Positions 7,788 to 16,364 are shown, numbered from the stretch's first letter. The stretch is 18,963 bases of DNA from Eubacteriales Family XIII. Incertae Sedis bacterium (GCA_031278255.1 JAITKU010000097.1:1-18963), one strand, 5' to 3'. Program-made: numbers and translations. Notes: generated by a model from the letters alone, not told the origin.

Positions 7788-7816
7788 TTGAAAAAGTCCG
7801 GGTGTTATGGTATTAT
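7788..7816 (+). promoter_or_regulatory. Sigma-70-type promoter before tadA
   Basis: TTGAAA at 7788-7793 and TATTAT at 7811-7816 are separated by exactly 17 bases. The expected RNA start is near 7823. The upstream tadA start codon at 7807 lies inside the spacer, so RNA from this promoter could not use it. Confidence 0.55.
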
Positions 7817-8343
7817 TGCAAGAGTTGCCTCGGCGTGAGGATTCCGCCGCAGAACAGGAAAGAGACGCTTGTTTTTTCATGCGAGAAGCCCTGCGGGAGG
7901 CGGCGGAAGCCGCCGCCGCGGGTGAGATTCCCATCGGCGCGATCGTCGAGCGGGACGGGCGGATCATAGGCCGGGGGCGCAACCGGACGGAGGGCGAGAA
8001 AGACCCGACGGCGCACGCCGAGATCGAGGCGATAAGGCAGGCGGCCAAGGCGCTCGGCGGTTGGCGGCTCACGGCTTGTCGCATGTATGTGACGACCGAG
8101 CCTTGCGCGATGTGCGCGGGGGCGCTCGTGCTGGCCCGCGTGGATAAGGTGTATATCGGAACGCCCAACGCCAAGGGCGGCGCCTGCGTATCGCTCTACA
8201 ACCTGCTCCGAGACGACAGGCTGAACCATCGCGTGGAGGCGGAAGTGGGCGTGTTGCGGGACGAATGCGAACATATAATGAAAGAATTCTTTGCGCGGCT
8301 TCGATCGAAGAAGCGCGCGCGTGCGGAGGACGATGATCAATGA
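7807..8343 (+). CDS. tadA: tRNA-specific adenosine-34 deaminase
   Basis: Deaminates adenosine 34 to inosine in tRNA-Arg(ACG), using zinc. The deaminase motifs are plain: HAEIEAI with the zinc ligand and proton-shuttle Glu, and PCAMCAGA with two Cys ligands. EIPIGAIVERDG is the usual N-terminal strand. The start is uncertain. ATG 7807 has no clear ribosome site, adds about 16 residues beyond the family norm and lies within a promoter. ATG 7879 cuts just inside the conserved FFMREALREA helix, with AGGAAAG rather far upstream. The gene overlaps the next by ATGA, implying translational coupling. Confidence 0.95.
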   Translation: MVLLQELPRREDSAAEQERDACFFMREALREAAEAAAAGEIPIGAIVERDGRIIGRGRNRTEGEKDPTAHAEIEAIRQAAKALGGWRLTACRMYVTTEPCAMCAGALVLARVDKVYIGTPNAKGGACVSLYNLLRDDRLNHRVEAEVGVLRDECEHIMKEFFARLRSKKRARAEDDDQ

Positions 8344-9224
8344 GAAAATCCGTCGGTGTGTTCTGTACGGTTCTGTTGGCGCTTTTTTTATCGACGGTTC
8401 CTTGTTTTGCCGAAAGCTTGCGTCTGGTGGAAAACTATCCCGCAGAGGGCAGCCGGTCGTCGCCTCCGATCAATTTGGGGATCAAGCTCTTTTTCGACAG
8501 GGATGTGTCTGCGGAGGCGTATCGCGACCGGAACAAGGACTGCTTCAAACTGCTGGACGATACGGGGCGGTCGGTGCCGCTGGATGTGCTGTATACGGAA
8601 TCGGATCCGACTTACATCCTCGTGATCGCCAAACCGGAGGATGATAAGAACGGCTTGGGTTCCGACCGGGAATATCGGTTCGAGATATCGCCGGAGTTGC
8701 AGGCCGCGGACGATTCCGTGCTGGAAACCCCGAAAGTCATCACCTTCCGCACGCGGAACACGTCCATGGATATGAACATCAATATGGTACTCATGGGCGT
8801 CATGTTCGTCGGTATGCTGGTGTTTTCGGCGATCTCGATGCGCAAACAGGCGAAGAAAGCCGCGGCCGTGACCGACAAGCAGAAAGTGAATCCCTACAAG
8901 GTCGCGAAAGAAACGGGCAAGAGCGTGGAAGCGGTCGTCGCGAAAGAGGAGAAGCGGAAGCAGCAGACCGCCAAGCGGAAAGCGCGGACGAACCCCTCCG
9001 CCTCGGATAAGGACAAGGCCGCGAAAGAGGCCGAAAACGAGACCGCGGGCGGACGCCGCGTGAAGCGCGTCAAGGGTCCGCGCCCGATCGCGGCCGCGGG
9101 TGGCCGTTACAGAACGGGGCGGAAAGCCGCCGCCGAAAAACGGGCGAGGGAGGAGGCCGCGCGCCGGGCGCGGGGTACGACCAAACCCAAGGGACAGGGC
9201 GCGCGGAGCAAGAAAAAACGGTAG
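8340..9224 (+). CDS. Membrane-anchored Ig-like protein with a long basic tail
   Basis: 294 residues in four parts: a signal peptide at 1-24 ending CFA; an extracellular beta-rich region at about 26-139 that looks like a bacterial Ig-like (Big_5/SbsA-type) fold, with NYPAEGSRSSPP at its start and FRTRN at its end; one membrane helix at about 147-166; then about 128 residues very rich in Lys, Arg and Ala, predicted cytoplasmic. NPYKVAKETGKSVEAVVAKEE in the tail may be a small helical segment. GGAGGA at 8325-8330 precedes ATG 8340, which overlaps the tadA stop. Function unknown. The basic tail might bind nucleic acid, ribosomes or the inner membrane face, which is inference. Confidence 0.8.
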   Translation: MRKSVGVFCTVLLALFLSTVPCFAESLRLVENYPAEGSRSSPPINLGIKLFFDRDVSAEAYRDRNKDCFKLLDDTGRSVPLDVLYTESDPTYILVIAKPEDDKNGLGSDREYRFEISPELQAADDSVLETPKVITFRTRNTSMDMNINMVLMGVMFVGMLVFSAISMRKQAKKAAAVTDKQKVNPYKVAKETGKSVEAVVAKEEKRKQQTAKRKARTNPSASDKDKAAKEAENETAGGRRVKRVKGPRPIAAAGGRYRTGRKAAAEKRAREEAARRARGTTKPKGQGARSKKKR

Positions 9225-9265
9225 CCTTTCCCGCCGGCCCCGCCGCGCGGGACCCGGGGACGCAT

Positions 9266-10258
9266 ATGAACAAGGACGCAAGCAAGCCGCGCGCCGGGCG
9301 CGCGATCACGTTGAAAGCCTACGCGAAGATCAATCTCTCCCTCGATATTCTCGGCAGGCTGCCAAACGGCTACCACAGCATAAGGACCGTAATGCAGCAG
9401 GTCGATCTGTTCGATACGGTTTCGGTTTCCGTGCGGGAGGGCGGCGCGGGTATGCGCGTCACGCTGTCGGCGGAGGCGGAGGCGGGGCTGGATACAAAGG
9501 CGCTTCCGACGGATGCGCGAAATCTGGCGCTGCGGGCGGCGCGCGCCTTTTTGGAGCGCTATGCCCCGCGATTTTGCGGGAGCGTTGCGATACACCTGCA
9601 AAAGCGGATACCGCTCGCGGCGGGTCTGGCGGGCGGCAGCGGAAACGCGGCCGCGGTGATCTTGGCCCTTGCGCGTCTGTGTCCGCCGCAGGGGATGCCG
9701 TTGCCGGCCGAGCCGGCCGCCCGCATGAAAAGCTTGATGGAACTCGGTTTTTGCATAGGCGCCGATGTTCCGTTTTGCATTATGGGGCAGGCGGCGCTGA
9801 ACGGGGAACCGGGCCTGCGGGGCGACTTTGCGGCGGCCTGCGCCCTCGCCGAGGGGATGGGAGAGAGATTGACGCCGCTCCCCTCGTTGCGGGGCCGCGT
9901 GATCATAGCCAAGCCCGCGGCGGCCGTATCGACCGCCGCCGCCTACGCGGGTTTCGATCTCTCGGCCGTGCCCGCGCATCCCGATACGCAGGCGCTTGTG
10001 GCGGGTATCAGGGCGGGTGACGGTGGAAAAGTCAGAAAAAACATGATAAACGTACTTGAAATTCCTGTTCTAAAAGAGTATCCTGAAATTGCGGACATGA
10101 AAGAGACGCTGGCGGCGGATAAAAACGCCGAATGCGCGCTCATGAGCGGCAGCGGCTCCGCTGTGTTCGCTTGGTACAGGGATCGCGTCGCTTGCGAAAC
10201 GGCGTTCGACGCGTTGCGGCGCGCGAAAAAAACCGTTTGGATGGCGGATTTGTTATAG
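9266..10258 (+). CDS. ispE: 4-diphosphocytidyl-2-C-methyl-D-erythritol kinase
   Basis: GHMP-family kinase of the MEP isoprenoid pathway; phosphorylates CDP-methylerythritol at the 2-hydroxyl. The N-terminal KAYAKINLSLDILGRLPNGYH carries the catalytic Lys. The ATP-binding glycine motif is PLAAGLAGGSGNAAAV, and GADVPFCIMG holds the catalytic Asp. The C-terminal GHMP motif is LMSGSGSAVFAWY. At 330 residues it is longer than the usual 280-290, with an N-terminal extension of about 16 residues and a large insertion between the kinase halves. The ribosome site is weak. It begins 41 bases after the Ig-like gene. Confidence 0.94.
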   Translation: MNKDASKPRAGRAITLKAYAKINLSLDILGRLPNGYHSIRTVMQQVDLFDTVSVSVREGGAGMRVTLSAEAEAGLDTKALPTDARNLALRAARAFLERYAPRFCGSVAIHLQKRIPLAAGLAGGSGNAAAVILALARLCPPQGMPLPAEPAARMKSLMELGFCIGADVPFCIMGQAALNGEPGLRGDFAAACALAEGMGERLTPLPSLRGRVIIAKPAAAVSTAAAYAGFDLSAVPAHPDTQALVAGIRAGDGGKVRKNMINVLEIPVLKEYPEIADMKETLAADKNAECALMSGSGSAVFAWYRDRVACETAFDALRRAKKTVWMADLL

Positions 10259-10297
10259 CCCGCGTCGGACGGGCGGTACGAATCGGAAGGAACATCG

Positions 10298-11248
10298 GTG
10301 AAAAAGATTTTGGTAATCGACGACAGCCCGTTTTTCAGAGGGCAGCTGCGCGCGGTCCTGTCTTTCGCGTATGCGGTGGCGGAGGCGAATGACGGCGAAG
10401 AGGGTCTTGAGATGGTCAAGCGGGAGAAGCCGGACCTCGTTCTTCTCGACGGCGTTTTGCGGGGGATGAGCGGGTTTGAGGTCTGCCGCATACTGCGGGA
10501 GTCGGAGAGCAACAATTTAATGCCCATCGTCATGATCACTTCGTCCGACAGGCAGGAGGATATCTTGCGCGGTCTCGAACTCGGCGCGGACGATTACATC
10601 ACGAAACCTTTCAACAATCGGGAACTGATCAGCCGCATTAAGAATCTGCTGCGCCGGATAGACCGAAACAGGGACGCCAATCCGCTGACGGGGCTTCCCG
10701 GGAATATAGAGATACAGCGGGAGATCATGAGCCGTATCAGCAAGGGCGACAAGTTTGCGGTGGGTTATGTGGACCTGGATAATTTCAAGGCCTACAACGA
10801 TGCCTACAGCTTTTCGAGGGGGGACACGGTCATCGTTTTGACGGCCGACATCCTGCGCGATCAACTGCGGCTTTGGGGGAACCCGGACGATTTCACGGGG
10901 CACATCGGCGGGGATGATTTCATATTTGTCACGACGCCGGACAGGGTTGTGAAGATCTGCGAGGAGATCATCGCGATATTCGACGAAAGGATACGGGATT
11001 TTTACAACGAGGACGATCTGAAAGCGCTCTGCGTCAAAACCATAAATCGCAAGGGTGAAGTGGAGGTGTTCCCGCTGATGAGCATCTCGCTCGCGGTGGC
11101 GACAAATCTGTGCCGCAAGCTGGACAATTACCTTATAATCAGCGATATAGCGGCCGAACTGAAGAAGAAATTGAAGCGTATGCCGGGGAGCAATTACTGT
11201 GTAGACCGCAGGACGGACGCGCCCGCGGCATCCGCAGCCGGAGGATAA
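10298..11248 (+). CDS. Response regulator with REC and GGDEF-like (GGDDF) domains
   Basis: GTG start with GGAAGGA at 10285-10291. Residues 1-120 form a REC domain: Asp8-Asp9 acidic pair, phospho-acceptor Asp51 in LLDGVLRGMSGFEV, MITSSD, and the Lys of YITKPFN. After a short linker comes NPLTGLPG, then a GGDEF-family domain with VDLDNFKAYND (metal and substrate residues) and the signature GGDDF at residues 204-208 in place of GG(D/E)EF. No RxxD inhibitory site precedes it. It may be a c-di-GMP synthase with an altered motif or a degenerate domain that binds without making the nucleotide. No partner histidine kinase is in the window. It ends 9 bases before the phosphoglucomutase gene. Confidence 0.88.
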   Translation: MKKILVIDDSPFFRGQLRAVLSFAYAVAEANDGEEGLEMVKREKPDLVLLDGVLRGMSGFEVCRILRESESNNLMPIVMITSSDRQEDILRGLELGADDYITKPFNNRELISRIKNLLRRIDRNRDANPLTGLPGNIEIQREIMSRISKGDKFAVGYVDLDNFKAYNDAYSFSRGDTVIVLTADILRDQLRLWGNPDDFTGHIGGDDFIFVTTPDRVVKICEEIIAIFDERIRDFYNEDDLKALCVKTINRKGEVEVFPLMSISLAVATNLCRKLDNYLIISDIAAELKKKLKRMPGSNYCVDRRTDAPAASAAGG

Positions 11249-11257
11249 ATTCAAACG

Positions 11258-13084
11258 ATGATAACGACCGAAATTGCAGAGAATGTTCGGCTTTGGCTTG
11301 AGCAGCCGGACCTGGCGGAGGAACTTCGCGCGGAGCTTTCCGCTCTGGAACGGGCTGCGGCAAACGATCCGAACGGCGCGGCGGCGGACGAGTTGAACGA
11401 TCGGTTTTACAGGGATCTTGAATTCGGAACGGCCGGTATGCGCGGCGTGATCGGCGCGGGCAGCAACCGCATGAACCTATATACGGTACGGCGCATTACG
11501 CAGGGTCTCGCGGATTATATCAACGCGGAAAAGCGGGACGCGGCCACAAGGAAGAGGCCGTCGGTCGCGATCGGATACGACAACCGGATCCAATCGGACG
11601 CCTTTGCCTTTGAAACGGCCTGTGTGTTGCTCGCGAACGGCATAGACGTGTACATCTACCCCGCCTTGGCGCCGACGCCGGCGCTCTCCTTTGCCGTGCG
11701 GCATTGCGGCTGCGACGCGGGCGTGATGATCACCGCGAGCCACAACACGAAAGAATACAATGGGTATAAGGTATACGATTCGGCGGGGGAGCAGAGTCTG
11801 CCGAATGAGGCGGACGCGATCGCGGCCCGGATCGAGAGCGTAAAGATCTTCGGAGATGTCAAGACCGTCGCTTTGGCGTTCGGCGGCCCTTTCGCGGAGC
11901 GTCTTGCGGTCTGCGCCGCGCGCCCCGCGGACGGCGGCGCGCGCTTGACAATCCTCCCGGACGGCGTGATGGACGCCTTTATCGAGGCCGTGTTGGCGCT
12001 CTCGATGGGGAAGCGGAACTTCTCGGGGTTTTCCGCCGTCTATACGCCATTGAACGGAACGGGGAACATCCCGGTCAGGCGCGCGCTCGCCGCGATCGGA
12101 CTCACGGACTTGCATATCGTGCGGGAACAGGAGGCCGCCGACGGCGAATTCCCGACCTGCCCTTATCCGAATCCCGAGAAGAAAGAAGCTCTCGCGCGGG
12201 GCCTCGCGCTCTGCGAGCGCTTGCGCGCGGAGGGGCGGCCGCCGGATATCCTGCTGGCCACCGATCCGGACTGCGACCGGGTGGGCGTCGCCGTACTGCA
12301 TAAAGGCGCGTACAGGCTGTTGACCGGCAATGAGGTCGGCGTTCTGCTGCTGGACTTCATCTGCAGATCGAGAAAGGCCGCCGGCACGATGCCAAAGAAG
12401 CCCGTCGCCGTAAAGACCATCGTATCGAGTCCCTTGGCCGCGGCCGTCGCGGAGCGGTACGGCGTAGAGATGATCAACGTCCTTACGGGTTTCAAGTTCA
12501 TCGGCCGGCAGATCACGCTGCTCGAGGAGAGGGGCGAGGCGGAGCGCTATATATTCGGCTTCGAGGAAAGCTGCGGCTATATGTCCGGCACGCACGTGCG
12601 CGATAAGGACGCCGTCAACGCCTGTGTGCTGATCGCGGAACTCGCGGCCGCCTGCAAGGAGGAGGGCCGCACGATCGCGGACCGATTGGAGGAGATCTGC
12701 CGCGCGTACGGTTTTTGCGAAAATGCCCTGATCGAGTTCGCTATGGACGGCGAGAGCGGCATGAAGCGCATAGGGCGCATTATGCGTACGCTTCGGGAGA
12801 GACCGCCGCGGGAACTTTTTCACGCGCCCGTCGCGGAAACGGCGGATTACCTTTCGTCGCGCAGGCTTGCGGCGGACGGGCGCGAGAGCGGCATAGACCT
12901 GCCCAAGGCGGATGTGCTTGAATTTGTCTTTTCGGACGGAACCGGCCTTATCGCGCGTCCCTCGGGCACGGAACCCAAGTTGAAGATCTATCTGGCCGTT
13001 TCCGGCGCGACGCGTGAGGCTTCGGTCTCGGCCGCGCAGGTGCTGCGGGAGGAGATCGGTGCGCTGATCGACGGCATTGCATAG
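11258..13084 (+). CDS. pgcA: Phosphoglucomutase/phosphomannomutase
   Basis: Alpha-D-phosphohexomutase that interconverts glucose 1-phosphate and glucose 6-phosphate, feeding UDP-glucose and other envelope sugars. The phosphoserine loop TASHNTKEYNGYK places the phosphorylated Ser at 161. The metal loop is TDPDCDRVGVAV and the sugar-binding loop FGFEESCGY. The C-terminal phosphate-binding loop is ARPSGTEPKLKIY. The length of 608 residues is slightly above the usual 575-585 of the Bacillus PgcA type. GGAGGA lies 11 bases before ATG 11258 and overlaps the end of the preceding gene. Confidence 0.94.
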   Translation: MITTEIAENVRLWLEQPDLAEELRAELSALERAAANDPNGAAADELNDRFYRDLEFGTAGMRGVIGAGSNRMNLYTVRRITQGLADYINAEKRDAATRKRPSVAIGYDNRIQSDAFAFETACVLLANGIDVYIYPALAPTPALSFAVRHCGCDAGVMITASHNTKEYNGYKVYDSAGEQSLPNEADAIAARIESVKIFGDVKTVALAFGGPFAERLAVCAARPADGGARLTILPDGVMDAFIEAVLALSMGKRNFSGFSAVYTPLNGTGNIPVRRALAAIGLTDLHIVREQEAADGEFPTCPYPNPEKKEALARGLALCERLRAEGRPPDILLATDPDCDRVGVAVLHKGAYRLLTGNEVGVLLLDFICRSRKAAGTMPKKPVAVKTIVSSPLAAAVAERYGVEMINVLTGFKFIGRQITLLEERGEAERYIFGFEESCGYMSGTHVRDKDAVNACVLIAELAAACKEEGRTIADRLEEICRAYGFCENALIEFAMDGESGMKRIGRIMRTLRERPPRELFHAPVAETADYLSSRRLAADGRESGIDLPKADVLEFVFSDGTGLIARPSGTEPKLKIYLAVSGATREASVSAAQVLREEIGALIDGIA

Positions 13085-13093
13085 GGTTTGGAA

Positions 13094-14173
13094 ATGACGG
13101 CACTGGGTATCATATTCGGAGGCAAGTCGGAGGAACATGAGGTGTCCGTCCTGTCGGCGTCGTCGGTCCTCGGCGCGATCGACAGGACGAAATACGCTCC
13201 TGTGCCGATCGGTATCAATAAGGACGGCCGTTGGTTTTTGATTGCGGAGGGCCTTGCGGGTATAGAAAAGCTGGATGATCCCCGCGTCAAAACGCTGATT
13301 CCGAGCGGCGCAGGGGATGCGCGGCGAGCGCTCAATCCGGGGGACCTGCCCGCGCTGATCGATTTCGCGTTTCCCGTTTTGCACGGTCCCTACGGGGAGG
13401 ACGGCAAGATACAGGGCCTTTTTGAGATGTTGGGTCTGCCCTACGGCGGTTGCGGCGTTACCGCGTCGGCCCTTGCGATGGACAAGATTTTCACGCGGGA
13501 ATTGTGGTTGCGCGCGGGTCTGCCCGTGTGCCGGCACGCGGTTTTGCGGCGGTGCGCGTATGCGGCGGATCCCGCGGGGGAACGCGACCGCGTTGCGCGC
13601 GCGCTCGGCTATCCGATCTTCGTGAAGCCCGCCAACCTCGGGTCCAGCGTCGGCATCGGCAAGGTCCGGGACGCGGACGCGCTCCCGCGTGCGATCGAAC
13701 GGGCTTTTCTGTACGATGACAGGCTGATCCTGGAGGAGGCCGTGGATTGCAGGGAATTGGAGGTCGGCGTTCTCGGCAATGCAAAACCCGCCGTGTCCGC
13801 CGTCGGTGAGATCGTTCCCGCGACGGAGTTTTACGATTACGATTCCAAGTACCGCAGCGACGCCACGAAACTCTTCATTCCCGCAGACGTTTCACGCGAA
13901 ACGGCCGCGACGACAGAGGCGCTCGCAAAGAAAGCCTATATCGCCCTGAACGCCGCAGGCTTCGCGCGGATTGACTTTTTTCTGGACCGGAAGAGCGGGG
14001 CGGTTTTGCTGAATGAAATCAATACGATACCGGGCTTTACCGCTTACAGCATGTTCCCCTTGCTGTGGCGCGAAGCGGGCGTGGCTTATGAGGTTTTAAT
14101 CGAAAGGATTATCGGACTGGGCTATGAAAGATATTATGCTGAAAATAATAGGGAGCCAAATCACGCACGATGA
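13094..14173 (+). CDS. ddl: D-alanine--D-alanine ligase
   Basis: ATP-grasp enzyme that joins two D-alanines for peptidoglycan precursors. The N-terminal IIFGGKSEEHEVSVLSA is typical. KPANLGSSVGIGKV is the ATP-binding glycine loop, FYDYDSKY belongs to the flexible loop of the D-Ala-D-Ala type rather than a D-lactate ligase, and LLNEINTIPGFTAYSMFP carries the metal ligands. I place the start at ATG 13094; TTG 13088 lies almost on the AGGG at 13084-13086. About 359 residues, normal. The last 50 bases overlap the next gene in another frame. Neighbouring pgcA and the protease also serve the envelope. Confidence 0.96.
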   Translation: MTALGIIFGGKSEEHEVSVLSASSVLGAIDRTKYAPVPIGINKDGRWFLIAEGLAGIEKLDDPRVKTLIPSGAGDARRALNPGDLPALIDFAFPVLHGPYGEDGKIQGLFEMLGLPYGGCGVTASALAMDKIFTRELWLRAGLPVCRHAVLRRCAYAADPAGERDRVARALGYPIFVKPANLGSSVGIGKVRDADALPRAIERAFLYDDRLILEEAVDCRELEVGVLGNAKPAVSAVGEIVPATEFYDYDSKYRSDATKLFIPADVSRETAATTEALAKKAYIALNAAGFARIDFFLDRKSGAVLLNEINTIPGFTAYSMFPLLWREAGVAYEVLIERIIGLGYERYYAENNREPNHAR

Positions 14174-14552
14174 GGGCGATGCGCGCATGGAGTTCATCAC
14201 CGAGGGGAGGTACGCCGAGGAAAAGGGTTCCGTCCTGCTTTCGTACGACGAGAGCGAGCTTTCCGGCATAGAGGGTTGCACGACGAGTCTCTGCATTAAG
14301 GACGGCAAGATCAAGATGGAACGTTACGGCGGCCTCATCGGTGTGGACACCGCCATTGAGTTTGAACAGGGCAGACGCTTCAAGGGTTATTACGATACGC
14401 CTTTCGGTTCGGTCGAGATGGAACTCCTGACGAATTTTGTCGAGGATAACATCGAACGCAAAAACGTGTCCGGCTATCTGTCCATAGATTACAACATCTG
14501 TTTGAAAGGGCTTGCGGAGAGCCGCAGCCGTTTGAAGATCGAGATCATCTGA
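14124..14552 (+). CDS. DUF1934 (YwiB-like) beta-barrel protein
   Basis: 142 residues matching the DUF1934 pattern: an early KIIGSQ strand, EFITEGRY, LSYDESELSGIEGCTT with the family's Glu/Gly run, a middle Lys-Met-Arg strand, YDTPFGSVEM, and a final YNICLKGLAESRSRLKIEI. The family is a small lipocalin-like barrel of unknown function, often near argS or cell-wall genes in Firmicutes. It starts inside the ddl coding region (50-base overlap), with only a distant AAAGGA upstream. Translation may depend on ddl translation. An alternative start is ATG 14136. Confidence 0.85.
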   Translation: MKDIMLKIIGSQITHDEGDARMEFITEGRYAEEKGSVLLSYDESELSGIEGCTTSLCIKDGKIKMERYGGLIGVDTAIEFEQGRRFKGYYDTPFGSVEMELLTNFVEDNIERKNVSGYLSIDYNICLKGLAESRSRLKIEII

Positions 14553-14573
14553 AAACGCACAAGGGAGGTTTGT

Positions 14574-16043
14574 ATGAATCCACGAAGGACAAAACGGATC
14601 GCGCGGATCATCGCGATCATCACGATTGCCGCTATGGTGATCACCTCGGCGACATTTTTAGGCTCGATGTATTGGACTTACGGCGCGTCTTTGGACGCCG
14701 AGGAAGAGGCTTATCTGGACGAGCGGCTTGAGATATTGAAGTCGTATATAAAGACGCTGGAGGAACAGTACAAGGACGAGGTGGATTACAAGACCTTGCT
14801 GGACGGCGCATACGCGGGCGTCGTTGATATCTTGGGCGATCCCTACAGCGTGTATTACGCGGACCAAGGCGAGGGCGATGATTTTGTGTCGGACGTGCTG
14901 GGGACCTTTTCCGGCGTCGGACTGAGCCTTGAGGAGTACGACGGCGCCATCCGCGTTGTGGCGGCCTTTCCCGAGGCCCCGGCCGGCAGGGCCGGCGTTA
15001 CGACCGGCGATATTATAAAGAGCGTGGACGGCGTTTCGGTGCAGGGAAAGGCGATGTCCGAGGTGGTTCTTTTGATTCGCGGCGAGGCGGGTACGCGCGT
15101 CAACATCGTCTTTGTGCGCGAGGGACGGGAGATTTCGTATACCTTGGTGCGCGAGCGGATTCATCTGGCTTCGGTGGAAGGCGTCCTGCTCGAGGACGGC
15201 ATAGCTTACATCAGAATTCTCAGCTTTGACGACGATTCCGATGCGGAGTTTCGCAGGATAAAGGACGAACTGACCGAGGCCGGCGCGACCTCGCTGATCC
15301 TCGACGTGCGCAACAATCCCGGCGGCCTTGTCGAAACGGTTGTGAACGTGGCGGAACAGCTTATGCCGGCGGGTCCGGTCACGTATTTTCGGCACAAGGG
15401 CAATCTGATTTCCGTTCAGAAAGCTTCGGGCAGGAATTATACGGGGATGCCCGTCGTGATGTTGATCAACGGCGGTTCGGCCAGCGCGTCGGAGATCCTC
15501 GCGGGCGCGCTGCAGGACAGCGGCGTTGCGACGCTGGTCGGAACGACCACCTACGGCAAGGGTGTCGGACAGACCATATTCAGCATTGCGGACGGCGGTT
15601 CCGTCAAGCTGTCCACTTTCTATTTTGAAACGCCGGACAAGCATCCCGTGGATCGGGCCGGGATCAGCCCCGATTATTATGTTCCCATGCCCTTGTCCGC
15701 AGAGGCGTCCGCGGAGGCGGCGGAACAGTACGCGTCGTTCGCGCCCATGAGCGAAAAGGCGAAACCGGGTCTCGGCGATACGGGGCTGAATGTGTTCGGC
15801 GCGCAACAGAGGTTGGCGCTTCTCGGCTATGCCGTGACCGTCACGGGCACGATGGACGCCGCCACGGAGGAAGCCGTGAAACGCTTTCAGGCTTCCGCGG
15901 GTCTGTATCCCTACGGCGTCTTGGACTACGGCACGATGACGCGCCTCGATACGGAGTGCGCCGCATACGTGACGGGCGCCGGCAACGCCTCCGCCGAGGA
16001 TCCGCAGCTCGCAAAGGCCGTCGAGTTGCTGCGCGGGCGGTAG
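14574..16043 (+). CDS. S41 C-terminal processing peptidase with PDZ and peptidoglycan-binding domains
   Basis: CtpA/CtpB-type serine protease acting outside the membrane. An N-terminal membrane anchor (about residues 9-33) follows basic residues. A PDZ domain (about 107-190) includes APAGRAGVTTGDIIKSVDG. The S41 catalytic domain follows, with DVRNNPGGLV, NGGSASASEILAGAL and TYGKGVGQT. Ser304 and Lys329, 25 residues apart as in Bacillus CtpB, form the likely Ser-Lys dyad. A C-terminal peptidoglycan-binding repeat (about 403-465) contains VFGAQQRLALLGY. 489 residues. The GGGAGG site lies 5 bases from ATG 14574. In spore-formers CtpB cleaves SpoIVFA, but the role here is not known. Confidence 0.94.
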   Translation: MNPRRTKRIARIIAIITIAAMVITSATFLGSMYWTYGASLDAEEEAYLDERLEILKSYIKTLEEQYKDEVDYKTLLDGAYAGVVDILGDPYSVYYADQGEGDDFVSDVLGTFSGVGLSLEEYDGAIRVVAAFPEAPAGRAGVTTGDIIKSVDGVSVQGKAMSEVVLLIRGEAGTRVNIVFVREGREISYTLVRERIHLASVEGVLLEDGIAYIRILSFDDDSDAEFRRIKDELTEAGATSLILDVRNNPGGLVETVVNVAEQLMPAGPVTYFRHKGNLISVQKASGRNYTGMPVVMLINGGSASASEILAGALQDSGVATLVGTTTYGKGVGQTIFSIADGGSVKLSTFYFETPDKHPVDRAGISPDYYVPMPLSAEASAEAAEQYASFAPMSEKAKPGLGDTGLNVFGAQQRLALLGYAVTVTGTMDAATEEAVKRFQASAGLYPYGVLDYGTMTRLDTECAAYVTGAGNASAEDPQLAKAVELLRGR

Positions 16044-16182
16044 GGCGAAAATCGCCGGCTCTTGAACATTTGCGCGGGATACGGCCCGCGCGCGAGGGGG
16101 ACATGTGCGTCCGCCCGCCGGCTGTCTGCCGTCCGGAATTATTTTTAATATTTTTAATATTATGTAAATTTCATCGAACACC

Positions 16183-16210
16183 TTGACAGACGATGAAAAT
16201 ATGGTACAAT
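16183..16210 (+). promoter_or_regulatory. Strong promoter for tRNA-Ser
   Basis: TTGACA at 16183-16188 (perfect -35) and TACAAT at 16205-16210 are 16 bases apart, in an AT-rich patch. The expected RNA start is about 16217, some 44 bases before the tRNA. The rest of the 16044-16182 gap shows no gene: it is GC-rich just after the protease stop, with a small GGCGA/TCGCC hairpin, and then becomes A/T-rich. Confidence 0.75.
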
Positions 16211-16260
16211 AAATGCGTTGCGATTGCGATGTGACCGTGAGACCCGCGATCGCAGAACGC

Positions 16261-16349
16261 GGAGAAGTACTCAAGCAGGTTGAAGAGGACGGTTTGCTAA
16301 ACCGTTAGACCGGGTTACCGGTGCATGGGTTCAAATCCCATCTTCTCCG
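16261..16349 (+). tRNA. tRNA-Ser (anticodon GCT)
   Basis: A class II tRNA with a long variable arm. The acceptor stem GGAGAAG (16261-16267) pairs with CTTCTCC (16342-16348), with discriminator G 16349 and an encoded CCA at 16350-16352. The anticodon stem ACGGT/ACCGT holds the loop TTGCTAA with anticodon GCT, reading AGC and AGT. The T arm is ATGGG-TTCAAAT-CCCAT. Confidence 0.97.
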
Positions 16350-16364
16350 CCACACGCTTATTAA

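Noticed and set aside
11477..13537. Minus-strand open frame (686 codons) opposite phosphoglucomutase and ddl
   Set aside because: Same shadow composition, no ribosome site or motif, and it covers parts of two real genes.
14658..16274. Minus-strand open frame (538 codons) opposite the S41 protease
   Set aside because: Shadow of the protease gene that also runs through the tRNA-Ser promoter; no domain seen.
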